Part shown: piece after piece, positions 10,622 through 21,518 of the stretch
How the letters are laid out: every line of letters begins with the position of its first letter
Numbering within the stretch: the stretch's first letter is position 1
NCBI GenBank assembly: GCA_004431415.1
Contig: QPMI01000564.1
Span: 208,570 to 272,569, forward strand
Reading direction: 5' to 3'
Origin: Cyanophora paradoxa
Taxonomy: Eukaryota > Glaucocystophyceae > Cyanophorales > Cyanophoraceae
DNA: 64,000 bases
Notes under the pieces: generated by a model
The model's input: only the letters and a program-made list of their open reading frames with translations
Database searches by the model: none
Told to the model about the DNA's origin: nothing
Program-made: the position numbers and the translations under genes

Positions 10622-10744
10622 TGTCCGGACCTTTCCAATACTCTATATGATTATTGGGAGGGTCCGGACACGTCTCTTGGTCAGACTACTTCTGTCCCAG
10701 GTCTTTGGAATCTTAATATAAATTTTCCGGGACCCGGGACAGGG
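10621..10744. terminator. Two successive hairpins between convergent genes
   Basis: Hairpin one (10621-10671): GTGTCCGGACCTTTCCAAT pairs with ATTGGGAGGGTCCGGACAC with two mismatches around a 13-nt AT-rich loop. Hairpin two (about 10697-10744): CTGTCCCAGGTC pairs imperfectly with GGACCCGGGACAG. Each is followed by CTTGGTC(A/G)GACT. They lie between a plus-strand stop (10621) and a minus-strand stop (10776). Such hairpins mark transcript 3' ends in mimiviruses; use here is inferred. Confidence 0.5.
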
Positions 10745-10775
10745 CTTGGTCGGACTCACCGTAGCTTGGTGTAGC

Positions 10776-13700
10776 TCAGGCCCAGGCCGGGTAGGCGAGT
10801 CTGTAATGAATCAGACCGCGCAGGATTTGGTTGAGCTGCTCGGTGCAGGGGGCGGGAAGGCGAGGCCGCGGAGGGCCATAGAGACGTAGCGGAATGGTGG
10901 GGAGGCGGCCCCTGTTATCCCACATGGCGTCCACTATGGCGTTGTGGACCATTTGCTCGGAGAGGGGCCGGAGGGCGGGCGGGCCTGCGCTCACCGTCTC
11001 AGTGTCGTTCAGTGGCCCGGGAAGTCGTCCTCGGGCTGAGCACCGGCGGCATGTCATCGTACGGCGAGTTGGCGACGGCCGAGGCCTGCGACGGCGGCGG
11101 CGAGCCCGGGGCGGCCGAGCCCTGCGTGGCGAGGGCCGCCGAGCGCGCCGAGGCGAGCGAGGCCTGCGAGGGCGCCGGCTCCAGCTCCATGTCGAAGACG
11201 CCGCCCTCCACGGCGACGGGGACGACGGGTGGCGAGGCCGGGATCGCGCGGGCCTGCTGCGTGGCGGGGACCTGAGCCGAGAAGTTCTCGAGCCGCCACT
11301 CGCGGCAGCCCGGGCACTCACCTGGACGAGGGGCTCGCGGTTGGCGACGGGCGGCGTCGGCAGGGCCTGCGTGGGGGCGTCACTTACAGAAGCCGAAGGC
11401 GCCGGCCTTGTGGGGCGGGGCGTCGGGGTCGCGGGGCGTGCTATAGGCCTCCGAGCCCTCCGATTCAGAGTCACTCACCGGGCTGAGAGGGTGGGGTGAG
11501 AAGAGGCCGAGGCGGGCCTTCTTGGCGGGCAGGAGGTGGGAGCCGTTGAGGGCGCAATCGGCGCGGTGGGCACACCTCTCTCCGTAGGTGGGGCAGAGGG
11601 CCGGGGCCGAGGGCGCCGGAGCCAAGGACGCCGGAGCCAAGGACGCCGGAGCCGAGGACGCCGGGGGCTGGAGGAGGCGGTGAGAGGGGCCGAGGAGGAG
11701 AGGAAGGGGGAAGGGCGCGGGCACCGGCGCCGGGACGAGGCCCTCCTCCAGCAGCCGCATCTGCGCCTCCTTCGCCTTCTCGTCGATGCGGGCCTCGAAC
11801 GTCGCCCAGTTGAAGCCGACGGCGTCCGCCTCCGCCAGCTCGGGGAGGCCGTGCTCGTCGAACGCCAGCGCGGGCCGCCCGCTGAAGCCGAACGGGGCGG
11901 GGGGCGAGAGCGCGTTGTCCCCGACGCCCCAGACGGCGCTGAACGCCGCATCGTCCCAGCGCGCCTCCGCCTCCGCCTGGCCCTCGTCCCTTGCCTCGTC
12001 AATCTCGTCGTAGGGGAGCGACCCGATCTTGATGATGGAGGCCTGGATCAGCACAAACTCGCGCTGGAAGAATTGGACGAGCGGGATGGTAACTGCGGGA
12101 GAGGGGGTGAGCGGGGAGAGCGCGGGGCGCAGGCCAAGGGCGGGGGCGCAGGCCAAGGGCGGGGCGGACGCACATTCGATGCCGTAGGCCACCTCCTTGA
12201 TGTAGCGGCCCCGGCGGCCGATCTCCTTGGCCAGCATGCTGCACTCCTTGCGCGCCGGGTGGCCGTGGCCCCACTCTAGGTTGCAGAAACCTTCTCCGGT
12301 GCAATCTGGTGCAATCTGTGTCGACCTGTGTCGACCTGTGTCCAGCTGTGCCCACCCGTGTCGACCTGTGCCCACCCGTGTCGGCCTGTGCCTACCCGTG
12401 TCCGCCTGTGCCTACCCGTGTCCGCCTGTGCCTACCCGTGTCCGCCTGTGCCTACCCGTGCTCCCTGTGCCTACCCGTGTCGGCCTGTGTTTCGCCGTGC
12501 CACCCTGTGTGTTTGTGCAACCGGTACCGGTACCCTGTGTAAATCGGTAAAAAACTCGATTTTATCGCGTAAGTCGTGCTCGTGGCCGGCGCACCCGCCG
12601 CGCAAAACTTATCTAGATTTATTAATATACATATAGGTTTTATGTAAAACTTATTTATAAATTATACTCCCGTGCAATTTGTGTTTACCCATGCAATTTG
12701 TGTTTACCCATGTTCACCCGTGTTCACCCATGTTCACCCATGCCTACCCATGCGGACCTGTGCCTTCTCGTGCTTCTTGTGCTTTCCCGTGCTTTGCCGT
12801 GCTTTCCCGTGCTTTGCCGTGCTTTCCCGTGCTTTGCCGTGCTTTCCCGTGCTTTGCCGTGCTTTCCCGTGCTTTCCCGTGCTTTCCCGTGCTTTGCCGT
12901 GCTTCTCTGTGCAATTCTGTGTCAAATTTACACAGGAGAAGGTTTCTGCAAGGCACCACTCCATGGCGATCATCGCCTTCGCCAGACGGACGCCCTCGAT
13001 GTGCCACTCGTCCATCAGCGCCTCCAGCTTGGCGCAGATGCGCATCCAGAAGAAGACGCGCTTGAGCTTGTCGCGGTCGAATTCGGCGTCGCCGCTCTTG
13101 CTGCCCCAGTCGCGCAGGTCCGTCTCCTCCGCCTTCTTCACCTTCTCGTACCAGCACTTGATCTTCTCCGCCTGGCGCTGGAACTCGTCCGCCCGCGCCG
13201 TGAGAACGTCCGACTCCTCCTGCGCTCCGAGGGCCCGGGTCAGGGAGGAGAGGCGGGCTAAGCGGGGCGGCGGCGGACCGTGTGCGAGAGCTCGCCGACG
13301 ATCACGGAGATGGCCGCCGAGAGGATCTCACGGGCGCGGGCCGGCCCGTTTGGGTGGCCCTCGCGCAGAACCTCCTCCAGCTTCAGCACGGCCGCCCGCG
13401 CGAGATCGCGGTGGCGCTGGCGGGTCTCGTCGCTCCGGCCCTGATCCACGAGAAGCTGGAGCTGGGGCCGCATGCCGGAGTCGCAGACGCTGGCGTACTT
13501 CCGAAGGGCCGCGCAGGAGAGCACCTTCTGCACGCTGACCAGCCAGTACGCGTAGCCCAGCGGGCTCTCCGCGCTCGGGTTCTCTCCGACCTGCGGACGC
13601 GACCTTAGCGCGCGCAGAAGCAGGGGAAAGGGGAAAGGGCGGGCTCTCGCGCACGTAAATGTCATCGGCGCAGGAGAGGAACATGTGATCAACGACGTCG

Positions 13701-14572
13701 AAGAAGCCGCCGGACGGGAGCGTGCCGACGCCGTGGTACGCGCCTTGGATGGTCTCACCGGCGCAGATGCCGGCCTGGACGGTGACGGTGTACTGCGAGG
13801 CCGGCGGCCCCTCCTTCACGTAGACGAAGTTGAGGTCGTACTTCTTGGCGTACGTCGGGTTGATGCGCTTGGTGACGATGACGTAATCGCACCGAACGCC
13901 GAGGCCGGACGGGCTGGCCTTCTCCTTCTCCGTCACCGACGCCAGGCACTGATCCCGCGCGATCAAGAGCTGCGGCGGCCCGCGCGTGAGCAAGCGCGGG
14001 CACGCGAGCGCAGGGAAGGGCCCTCACCCCGTGGGCGCCGCCGCTGCCGGATTTGAGGTCCGCGAGGAACTCCTTCTGCTCCGGAGTGCCGGAGAAGATC
14101 GCGCGCGGATGGAAATCGCGATGGAGCGCGATGCTGTTGAAGCAGCCCGCCGCCGCATTGTCGGACATCAGCAACAGCGCCACATCGCCGTGCGTGAAGC
14201 CGTACTTCGCCTTCACATACTCCGGCAGCTCGTGAATGCTGTAAGGCACGATCTGCGCGCGGGGCACGCGAGCCGGGGCATGTGAGCCGGGGCCGAAGCG
14301 GTGCGGGCGAAACCGCGAACCTCGTTGAACTTATTAACCGGCGTGAACTGGCCCTTGGTCTTCAAGCGCTTCGGGTGGCCGTCCGTGTTCTGGATCTTCT
14401 TCAGCCCGCCAAACGGCTCGAAGCGCGGCACGCCGGCCGAGTTGAACACGCTATCGTAGGTCATCGCGTTGAGCACCTCCTCCGCCGATAGGCTGCCGAG
14501 ATCGCGGGCTATGCTGTCCTGCTCGCCGGGCTGCTGCTGCTTCGCGCAGGAGCGGAAGGTCGCCGCCTGCAT
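10776..14572 (-). CDS. Intron-rich gene of unknown function, divergent from helicase
   Basis: Exons from ATG 14572 splice in frame: 14321-14572 / 14028-14252 / 13655-13969 / 13279-13590 / 13219-about 12960, then about 12280-12174 / 12092 onward, with a later intron at 11271-11321. Introns are 51-81 bp, start GTTCGC, GTGAGG, GTGCGC or GTCCGC and end GCAG or TCAG. The joins keep sense, for example NKFNE/IVPYSIHELPEYV and DDIY/VGENPSAES. The product is about 1000 residues; the last third is Ala/Pro/Ser-rich and ends QILRGLIHYRLAYPAWA. A 676-bp insertion (12282-12957) sits in it. The segment FNWATFEARIDEKAKEAQMR resembles IDWTVFEAGISDQAKEAQAR near the start of the divergent helicase gene. I do not recognise a known family. 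3' exon limits are approximate. Confidence 0.55.
12282..12957. mobile_element. 676-bp insertion with terminal inverted repeats, introner-like
   Basis: Starts TTGCAGAAACCTTCTCC and ends GGAGAAGGTTTCTGCAA, a 17-bp perfect inverted repeat. Inside are two minisatellites: about five copies of a 20-bp unit (TGTGCCTACCCGTGTCCGCC) at about 12386-12500 and about six of GTGCTTTCCCGTGCTTTGCC at about 12777-12905. An AT-rich centre (12600-12670) lies between them. It lies in the minus-strand gene, and GAGTGG flanks it on both sides in the sense of that gene (ATGGAGTGG and CTAGAGTGG), a possible 6-bp target duplication. Coding on both sides stays open, so it may be removed as an intron, but I could not find a perfect in-frame donor/acceptor pair. 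Confidence 0.6.
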
Positions 14573-14915
14573 GGTGCGGCAGACGGGTTCAACGAACTAC
14601 GTGCGCAGCTGTTAGTGCCCGCGGGGTTCACAACAACGTCTCAACGGATTCCGTTCACGGTTTATTCCCCCGTTGACTTCTTCCCCCCCTAACTCGCAAA
14701 GACTCAGACTTGAAGCGCGCTTCTCCCCCCCTCCAAATCGCGTACCCCCCCAGGCTGCAACCCCCCGTCGGTTTCTCGCTTTTTCTCTCTGGCGATGCAA
14801 TGCAAGCCGCTCGTTCAAACCAGCTGGAAACTTGGCGCCAAAGCCTTCGCAGCCCGCGCGCAGCACTCGCAGCAGCGGCGGCAGCAGCAGCGGCGGCAGC
14901 AGCAGCGGCGGCAGC
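14573..14915. promoter_or_regulatory. Bidirectional intergenic region with CAG/CGG repeats
   Basis: Lies between divergent starts (ATG 14572 minus, ATG 14916 plus). It is C-rich, with short CCCCCC runs, and ends in a GCAGCAGCGGCG microsatellite (about 14870-14915). The reading frame that crosses it from 14673 encodes only Ser/Gly/Pro-rich sequence, so I start the helicase gene at 14916. The TTTTCTnAGG box of the other viral genes is not seen here. Confidence 0.5.
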
Positions 14916-17900
14916 ATGTCTCGGCTCGCGCTCCCTCCGGAGATCCCGGCTAAGCTGGCGAGGAACACACTGTACGACGTTCTCTGCATCGGCGACAGCT
15001 TCGGCATCGATTGGACGGTCTTCGAGGCCGGCATCAGCGACCAGGCAAAGGAGGCGCAGGCCCGGGCGCTGGAGGACGGCATGCAGTTCAGCCCGAACAG
15101 CAAGGATGTGCTGCGCAAGACCGAGCTGGCCGAGCGCAAGCGCAAGCTGGCCGCGGCGCGGACCTTGAACCTCGAGGGCGCCCCCGGCCCGTCGGTGCAG
15201 TTCTCCATCGACTCCGTCCTGTCGCGGCTGCGGCTCGCGGAGGTGCTCGCTGCCTCTTTCTCTCTGCGCTCGCAGCGGCTGAGGCGCCGCGGCGCATCGC
15301 AGGACGCGGACGTGCGGGCGATGCACGCGGCGCTGAACATGACGGAGGAGAACTTCGACACGCCGAGCAAGCCGAAGCCCGGGCGCGATGCCGACGCCCG
15401 CCGGCTGTTCGCGGCGCAGCGCCTGCGGCTGCTCATGGGCGCCGTGCCCGGCACATCGCCAAGGGCGAGTGGCGCACGATTGGCCTGCTGACGGGCCCGG
15501 AGGAGTTCTACTTCAACCGCATGGCGGAGGCGGCCGGGCACCTGCTCTGGCTGCTGGTGCTCAGCTCGGACCCGGCCTACAAGCCCGAGGTGCGCCCCAG
15601 CCGCCCGTGCAGCCGCGACCGCCCTCCCCGCCGACCCCGCCGGCCCGCAGATGCTGGCGAAGGGCATCATGGGCATCGAGGTGCGCTGCATCAAGCAGAA
15701 CAGCCGCGACTTCATCACGCGCCACGAGAGCTCGGCGGTCTGGGGCGAGCGGCCGGACACCGGCGTCCTCACCGACGCCTACGCCATCCGCATCGTGCTG
15801 GAGGCGGCCTGCCGGACGTGCCGGGACCGCCACGGGCGCCAGGGCATCTGCGCCTTCGACCTGGTTCCGGAGTTCGAGGTGCCCGGCGTCACCATCGGCG
15901 ACCGCGTGCAGGTGCGCCGTTTCTATTTGGATGCTATTTAGATGCTATTTAGACTATTTAGATGCTATTTAGACTATTTAGATGCCATTTAAACCCCCTC
16001 GCAGGTCATCCGGCGGTGCTCGATGCCGGACTCGCACGGGCGCCCCATGATCCACGGCGCCGTGAAGTACGTGGTGCCGCGGCGCACCCTCGCCCTCGCC
16101 TTCTTCGTCCCCGTCTTCGACAAGGCGGCCGCCGCCGCCGCCGCCGCGCCTCCGCCCCGCCCCATGCTCGCGGCCACGGAGTCCTCGGATTCCGGCTCGG
16201 ATTCCGAGGAGGAGCGCGACGCCGAGGCCGCCGCCGCGGCCCGGGCGCTGGACTTCACGGAGGAGGAGCTCGAGCGGGCGCGGAGCCTGCCGCGCGCCGG
16301 CCGGGAGATGACCGCCGTCTTCAAGGCGGCGATCGGCGAGGCGACGGCCTCCGCCTCCGGCGACGGGGCCGGAGTTAGCAAGATCACGGCGGAGGGCCTC
16401 GCGCGCGCCATGCGCGTGGCCCAGGCCCAGGCCAGGCGAAGGGCAAGGGCAAGGGCAAGGTCGCCTACATCAACCTCAAGTTCGAGAAGGAGGACGTGCC
16501 CGCCCCGGCAGCGCGGCGCGATCTCGGCGAGCAGATGGAGGCGGCGGCCCCAAGGCGGCCGGCCCGAGCCGGCCGGTGCGCCCTCCCCACCCAAAATTCT
16601 GAGCCTTGGGCGTTCCGGCACCGCAAAGGAATGACCCTGCCCACAGAGGAGGAGCTGGAGGCCGAGCGCGAGATGGAGGAGGAGGCCGCGCTGGCGGCGG
16701 CGGCGGACGCGAAGGCGGCGCGCGAGCTGGAGGTGGCGGAGGAGTACGCGATGGAGCTGGAGCGCGAGCGCGAGCGCGAGGGCGAGGCCGACGCCGAGCT
16801 GGCGGCGGCGGCGGCGCGGCGGCGGGGACACCTTCGAGCCCGAGCCCCCGTCGACGAGTTCTACCCCCTCCCGCCCTCCCCTCCCTCGAGTACGCCCCGC
16901 CGCCGCCCGTGGAGGAGTTCTCGGACGACGAGCCCAGCGACGCTGGCCCCAGGCCGCCCCTCGTCTCCCCCCGCCGCCGCCCGCCCCCGTGCCCCCGCCA
17001 GCCCCGCCGCCTCTGACGTCTCCTGGCGCCCGAGCGGCAACCCCTCGGCCTTCAGGGACTTCAGCCCGGTGCGCCTCTCGCAGGTCCCGCCGCCGGCCCG
17101 CATGCCCCTCCGCCCCCTCCGGCCCTCCGGCCCTTCCGGCCCCTCCGGCCGCCCGCGCCGCGCCCCGCTCCCGCCGGGCCCAGCAGCGCAAGGAGCGCGA
17201 GCGGCAGGAGCGGCAGCGGCAGCGGCGGGAGGCGGGGCGGAGGAGGACTACGACGAGGGCCTGGAGACGGCAAGCGACGACGAGCCGCCGCGCGCGAACA
17301 AGCTGGAGGTGGCGCGGGCGGAGCTGGCGGCGACGGTCATCCCGGCGCCGGTGATCAACACGCGCCGGTACGAACGAGTGACGACGCACAAGGACGACAA
17401 CATGGCGCGCAAGAAGGCTGCCATCCAGGACTCGCTGCGCGCCTGGATTTCTGCGTCGGTGCGCCCCTTTGCCTGCGCGCCCACCCCCTTAGAAGCCGGA
17501 GGCGGCCGTGGCCCAGCTGCTTAAGGCGCTGGCCGCCTCCGGCCGGTGCGCCCCCTCCCCTCGATCGAGCCCCGCTAACGCCCTTTTTGCCCGCGCCCGC
17601 AGGGAATCGCGCGCCGGCGGCCGATGGCCCCCGGGGAGGACCCCGTCTTCATGCAGAAGCTGCCGGGCTGCTTCGTCTACGAGAAGGTCACCGCGACGCA
17701 GTTCGAGGGCAACGGCACGATGGACGAGGTGATCTCGAAGCTGGCGATGGCCTTTCACGCTGCGTACGGCGACAAGCCCGAGCTCTTCGAGTTCACCTTC
17801 TCCAAGGAGGTGCTCACGGGGGAGATCCGCCGATTCGTGGAGAAGTCTCTCTTGCTCCACGACGTCTGCCCCGAGATGCCCGTCATCCCGGGCCACCCCT

Positions 17901-20239
17901 TCGCCTGCGACTCCCGTGCGCCCCGTACACCCCCCCCCCCCACCCGGTACCCCCCTGACGCCCTCCTTTGCGCAGATTTCGTCGTGCGGACGCCGCAGGA
18001 CAAGAACGGCGACGCCTGCGTCCTCATCATGGCGCACGAGGTGGCGGAGAAGCGGTACAAGGGCTACATGAACACCTGCTACATCCAGGGCCGCCTGCCG
18101 GACGGCATCGAGGAGGCGGCGGCGAACGTCGACTTCCCGCGCGTCCTCTCCATGCTCATCGACCACATGCCCAAGTGCGCTCAGCACCTGGCGGACAACG
18201 GCTACGTGACGCCGGACGAGATCGGATACGCGGCGGCCGTCCTCTACGCCTTCAACACCGTCGGGCCGTGGCACTTCTGCGACAAGCCCGTCTTCGACCG
18301 TGCGCCGCGCGCGGAGTTCGAGGCGCCGGCGAGGGCGCCCAGCTGCAGTACTGCGGCGTCATCAAGGGCCAGTCTGGCACCGGTTCGCCCCCTTCCTTTC
18401 CTTTCCTTTTCCCTTTCTCTCTGACGCCGCGGCCGCGCGCGCAGGCAAGTCGACGGTGACGGGGATCATGAACGAGTGCTATGCGCCGGGTCAAATCTGC
18501 GTCTACCGCCCCTCCAGGGGCTCGGCCTTCTCGGAGCACGGCGGTGAGGAGGCGCTCTGCATGATCATGGCGGAGGGCCTTGACCTGAAGGCCTGCACGG
18601 AGGAGGAGCTCAAGATGCGCTCGGGCGACGCCTACGCTCGCAACTTCAAGTTCGCGAAGGGCAGCGACCGGCGCTGCAAGCCCCTGCGCAAGACGCTTGT
18701 GATCGTCTGCAACGGCTTCCCGCAGGTTCGCCCCCTCCCTTTCTTTCCTTTTCCTTTCCTTCCCTTTCTCACCCCTCCCGCGCGCAGCTCGCGAACCGCA
18801 TGCTGGAGTTCTTCTCGCGCATCGTCCTCATCACGCTCGACCACAAGCCGCTCAAGAAGCGCACCCACCTCCAGGCCGACATCCGCGAGAACGAGCTGCC
18901 GGCGCTGAACGTGGTGGCCTACACCTACGCCTGGAAGATCATCCACGCGCTCTCCGACGGCGAGGCGACGTGCATCCAGGCCTTCGAGCCGGTGTGGCTG
19001 CGGGAGAAGCGCCTCGCCTTCTGGCAGGAGACGGCCTCCTGCTCCCTCACCCGCTTCATCATCACCCACTGCGTCGTCGACCCCACCACCTACCTCGTCG
19101 GCTCGGAGACGGAGGGCGGCATGACGAGCGTGGCGGGCATCTGCGAGTACGTCTCGCGCACGGAGGGCCCGGACGCCTCCGCCGCCCTCGCCGCCGACAT
19201 CGAGAACGGCGCGCTGGACGAGACCATCGCCGCCTTCGGCCCAAGTGCGGCCTCTTCTCCTACAAGGCCGGCGGCGTCTGGGAGACCTACATCCGCGGCA
19301 TCGTCCCAAGGCCCCGCTCTCCTTGGCGCGAGCCAGCCGGCCCTGCAGGCCATCCGCTTCACCCTGCCGGCGGACCCGGAGATCGGCCCCTTCCCCGTCA
19401 AGGCCTCGACCAGGGGCAAGGGCAAGCGCGCCCGCAACTCGGCCCCCGGCTTCGTCCCGCCCCCGCCGTTCGCCCCCGCCGCGCCCGCCCAGCAGCCCGC
19501 CGGCCAGCAGCACGCCGGCCAGCAGCGCATCGACGAGATGCTGCCGCGCCAGGTCCGGCCCCGCACCCGCGCCCTCCCCGTACCCCCCTTTCCCCCGCCC
19601 CCCTCCTGACCCTCGGGCCAGGGCGAGGGCGCCTCCCCCGCGGGCAGCTTCCGCAGCAGCCCCGTGGACGGCGGCGCCGGCCCCAGCGGCTACGGCAGCT
19701 CGGGCTCGCGCTCGGCCTCGGGCTCGCGCGCGCGCTCGGCCTCGGCCGCCCCCTCCAGCAGCGCCGGCCCCAGCCCCGTCCCTTCTCCCTCGCCGACCGC
19801 AGCCCCGTCCCGCCGCCTTCGCCGCGCCCGTCCCCGGCCCGGCGCCGTCCTCTCCGCGATCCAGGGCTTCGGGGCCCAGCAGGAGGCCGAGCGGCAGGCG
19901 CTGGCGGCGCGCCAGGCGCGCGAGGCGGAGGAGCGGCGCCAGGGCCTCTGGGCCCAGCGCCTCCAGCGCACCCTCGCCTTCCGCGCCGAGCTGGAGGCGG
20001 GCTTCCGCGCCGGCCAGATCTCCGGCGCGGAGGCCTCGGAGCGCTGGCGGGCGTTCGAGGCGGAGACGGCGGGGCTGTCGAAGGGCCTCGGCTACAGCTA
20101 CCGGCGCGTGCCCGTGCCCAAGGACTACGCGTCGGCCGCGGCGCTGGAGGCCTCGCGGGCGGAGATCGACGCGGCGGAGATGCAGGCGGAGCGCGAGGAG
20201 GCCGAGGACAACGCGCGCTTCCGGCACCTCCACCACTGA
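14916..20239 (+). CDS. D5-like SF3 helicase with at least eight spliceosomal introns
   Basis: Introns with clear borders: 15590-15650, 15912-16004, 17459-17492, about 17546-17602, 17916-17975, 18383-18444, 18726-18787 and 19580-19621. Most begin GTGCGC or GTTCGC and end GCAG. The Walker A loop GQSGTGKST is itself split by intron 18383-18444 (GGC ACC G / GC AAG). Downstream come the D5-type segment ELKMRSGDAYARNFKF, motif C TLVIVCNGFPQ and the arginine strand RMLEFFSRIVLITLDHKP. These identify a superfamily 3 replicative helicase of the NCLDV D5 type. The N-terminal third is acidic and Ala-rich with coiled coil; the last exon is Ala/Glu/Arg-rich. Four or more frameshifts occur, several repaired by one C in a C run (for example near 19240 and 18340). 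It probably unwinds the viral genome with the HUH nickases. No primase domain was recognised. Confidence 0.75.
15912..16004 (+). repeat. Intron made of an AT-rich minisatellite
   Basis: The 93-bp intron GTGCGCCG...CTCGCAG contains four to five copies of GATGCTATTTAGACTATTTA or its shorter form, in a gene otherwise above 65 percent GC. The AT-rich array is confined to the intron. Confidence 0.7.
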
Positions 20240-20253
20240 GGCCTCGAGGCGGT

Positions 20254-20265
20254 ATTTTTTCTCAA
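20254..20265 (+). promoter_or_regulatory. Promoter box shared by the viral gene set (representative)
   Basis: TATTTTTTCTCAACC precedes ATG 20288. Related boxes with core A/T-TTTTCTnAGGC occur 10-40 nt before nearly every start in 20-42 kb. Plus strand: about 20555, 21081, 21486, 24744, 34691, 36471, 37338, 39986, 40203, 40693 and 41191. Minus strand (read on plus as CTnAGAAAAT): about 22254, 22613, 24131, 26446, 26798, 27963, 29415, 31427, 31691, 32035, 32314 and 32930. The box is absent before the two intron-rich genes and from the AT-rich blocks. I infer that it is the core promoter of this virus. Confidence 0.8.
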
Positions 20266-20287
20266 CCCCTTCCAATTCGGTCCCGCG

Positions 20288-20479
20288 ATGGCCTTCGCTG
20301 ACAGCTACCCACAGCACTACACCCTTGGAGCCCTCGCCGCGACCCTCACCTGGCTCCTCGGCGGCACCCCCACCGCCTCGGCCGTCATAGGCGTGGGGTT
20401 CGGGTACGCCGCCAAGAGCCTCTACGCGCCCGGCTCCTACTCGATGGCGACGGCCGGCATGCGCCCCGCCGGGCGTTAA
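20288..20479 (+). CDS. Small two-helix membrane protein
   Basis: 63 residues with two hydrophobic, glycine-rich segments (about 12-27, TLGALAATLTWLLGG, and 31-46, SAVIGVGFGYAAK). No homologue recognised. The start is fixed by the promoter box 25 nt upstream. It is one of about nine short membrane proteins in this element and may sit in an internal virion membrane. Confidence 0.6.
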   Translation: MAFADSYPQHYTLGALAATLTWLLGGTPTASAVIGVGFGYAAKSLYAPGSYSMATAGMRPAGR

Positions 20480-20586
20480 CTCTCCCTTTTCAAAGTTCCA
20501 TTCCCCCCTTTCCCTTTTCAAAGTTGCGACGTCCTTTTGAGTCCGTTGGCATTTAAATTTTCTTCATCGTCTGTACACGTCTAAAC

Positions 20587-21078
20587 ATGCCCAACGCCGT
20601 AGAGAAGCTGTTGTGTACGGTGTTCAAATCGGACTCGCGCTGCAGCAAGATCGGCGAGGCTGCCAAGGGCGGGGGCGGGGCGAAGGCCGGCGGCGGGGCG
20701 GAGGGGCCTAGGATCAAGGCGGCGGACCCGGCGCCGCCCGCGCTGAAGTCGATTAGGGCGGCGGGCAAGGGAAGGGGCATCGGGGCGCTGTCCCTCGTGG
20801 CGATCGCCCCGGGCCAGCGCGAGGCGGCGCACGGGGCGACGGCGGCGCTGGTCTCGCAGAGGCAGGCGGAGGCCTACCCGCGCCTGGGCGAGGGCCTGCA
20901 CCCGCCCGGCGGCCGCGCGTACGACGTGAGCGCCTACTTCGACAACGCCAACGGGCTGAGCCGCCAGGAGATCTGGGCCTGGGAGGCGCGGCGCGCGGTC
21001 GACGGGCACCTGCCGTTGCTCGTGGCGCTCGGCGGCTCGCTCCTCATGGTCTGGTACCTGCGCGGCCTCGCCATTTAG
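20587..21078 (+). CDS. C-tail-anchored protein, unknown
   Basis: 163 residues: a low-complexity Gly/Ala/Lys region (25-60), a polar middle, and a C-terminal membrane segment (LPLLVALGGSLLMVWYL, about 142-158). The start follows a TAAATTTTCTTC box. It lies in a plus-strand run of four small genes (20288-21923). Probably a virion membrane protein, by inference from size and topology only. Confidence 0.6.
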   Translation: MPNAVEKLLCTVFKSDSRCSKIGEAAKGGGGAKAGGGAEGPRIKAADPAPPALKSIRAAGKGRGIGALSLVAIAPGQREAAHGATAALVSQRQAEAYPRLGEGLHPPGGRAYDVSAYFDNANGLSRQEIWAWEARRAVDGHLPLLVALGGSLLMVWYLRGLAI

Positions 21079-21104
21079 ATAGATTTTCGAAGCGCTAGCT
21101 AAAG

Positions 21105-21506
21105 ATGGGCTGGGTGGACGCCGTGCTCACCAAGGTCTTCGGCCCGAAGAGCGCGCAGCCGCCGCCGAGCTTCAACCTGGCCGCGGCGATCAGCACGACG
21201 ATCGAGCGCAAGAACAACGAGCTCATCCTCAAGAACGACGGCAAGCTTCCCTGGGCCGATGTGGCCGCGGGAGCGCTGGGCAGCACGCTGACGGGAATTG
21301 ATCGGACGGGCGCCGCGGGCGTGAAGGTCGGGCAGGCGGTTGCGGCCGTGCCGGAGCTTGCGATGAAGGGCTGGCACTACGCCAAGATCGCCGCCGGCGT
21401 CGCCGCGGTGCTCCTTGCGATCTGGCTCGCGTGGCAGCTGCGCAGCGCCTACCAGGGCGCGCGGCTTCAGAGCGCGCAGCTCGACTATTTTCTAAAGGCT
21501 AGGTAA
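21105..21506 (+). CDS. Small membrane protein, unknown
   Basis: 133 residues. A soluble N-terminal part (ISTTIERKNNELILKNDGK) is followed by a Gly/Ala-rich stretch and one transmembrane helix near 95-111 (IAAGVAAVLLAIWLAW), with a short tail. The promoter box AGATTTTCGAAGC lies 15 nt before the ATG. No family recognised. Confidence 0.6.
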   Translation: MGWVDAVLTKVFGPKSAQPPPSFNLAAAISTTIERKNNELILKNDGKLPWADVAAGALGSTLTGIDRTGAAGVKVGQAVAAVPELAMKGWHYAKIAAGVAAVLLAIWLAWQLRSAYQGARLQSAQLDYFLKAR

Positions 21507-21518
21507 AGCGAGCGAACC

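Noticed and set aside
12300-12930. Long frames on both strands such as 12227-12550 and 12672-13538
   Set aside because: They translate 20-bp minisatellites (Pro/Cys/Val/Thr and Phe/Pro/Val repeats) and the first exon of the minus gene in the wrong sense.
18632-20521. 629-codon minus-strand frame
   Set aside because: High GC leaves few stops. The opposite strand carries the helicase exons with conserved motifs and intron borders; this frame is Gly/Arg/Ala-rich with no motif.
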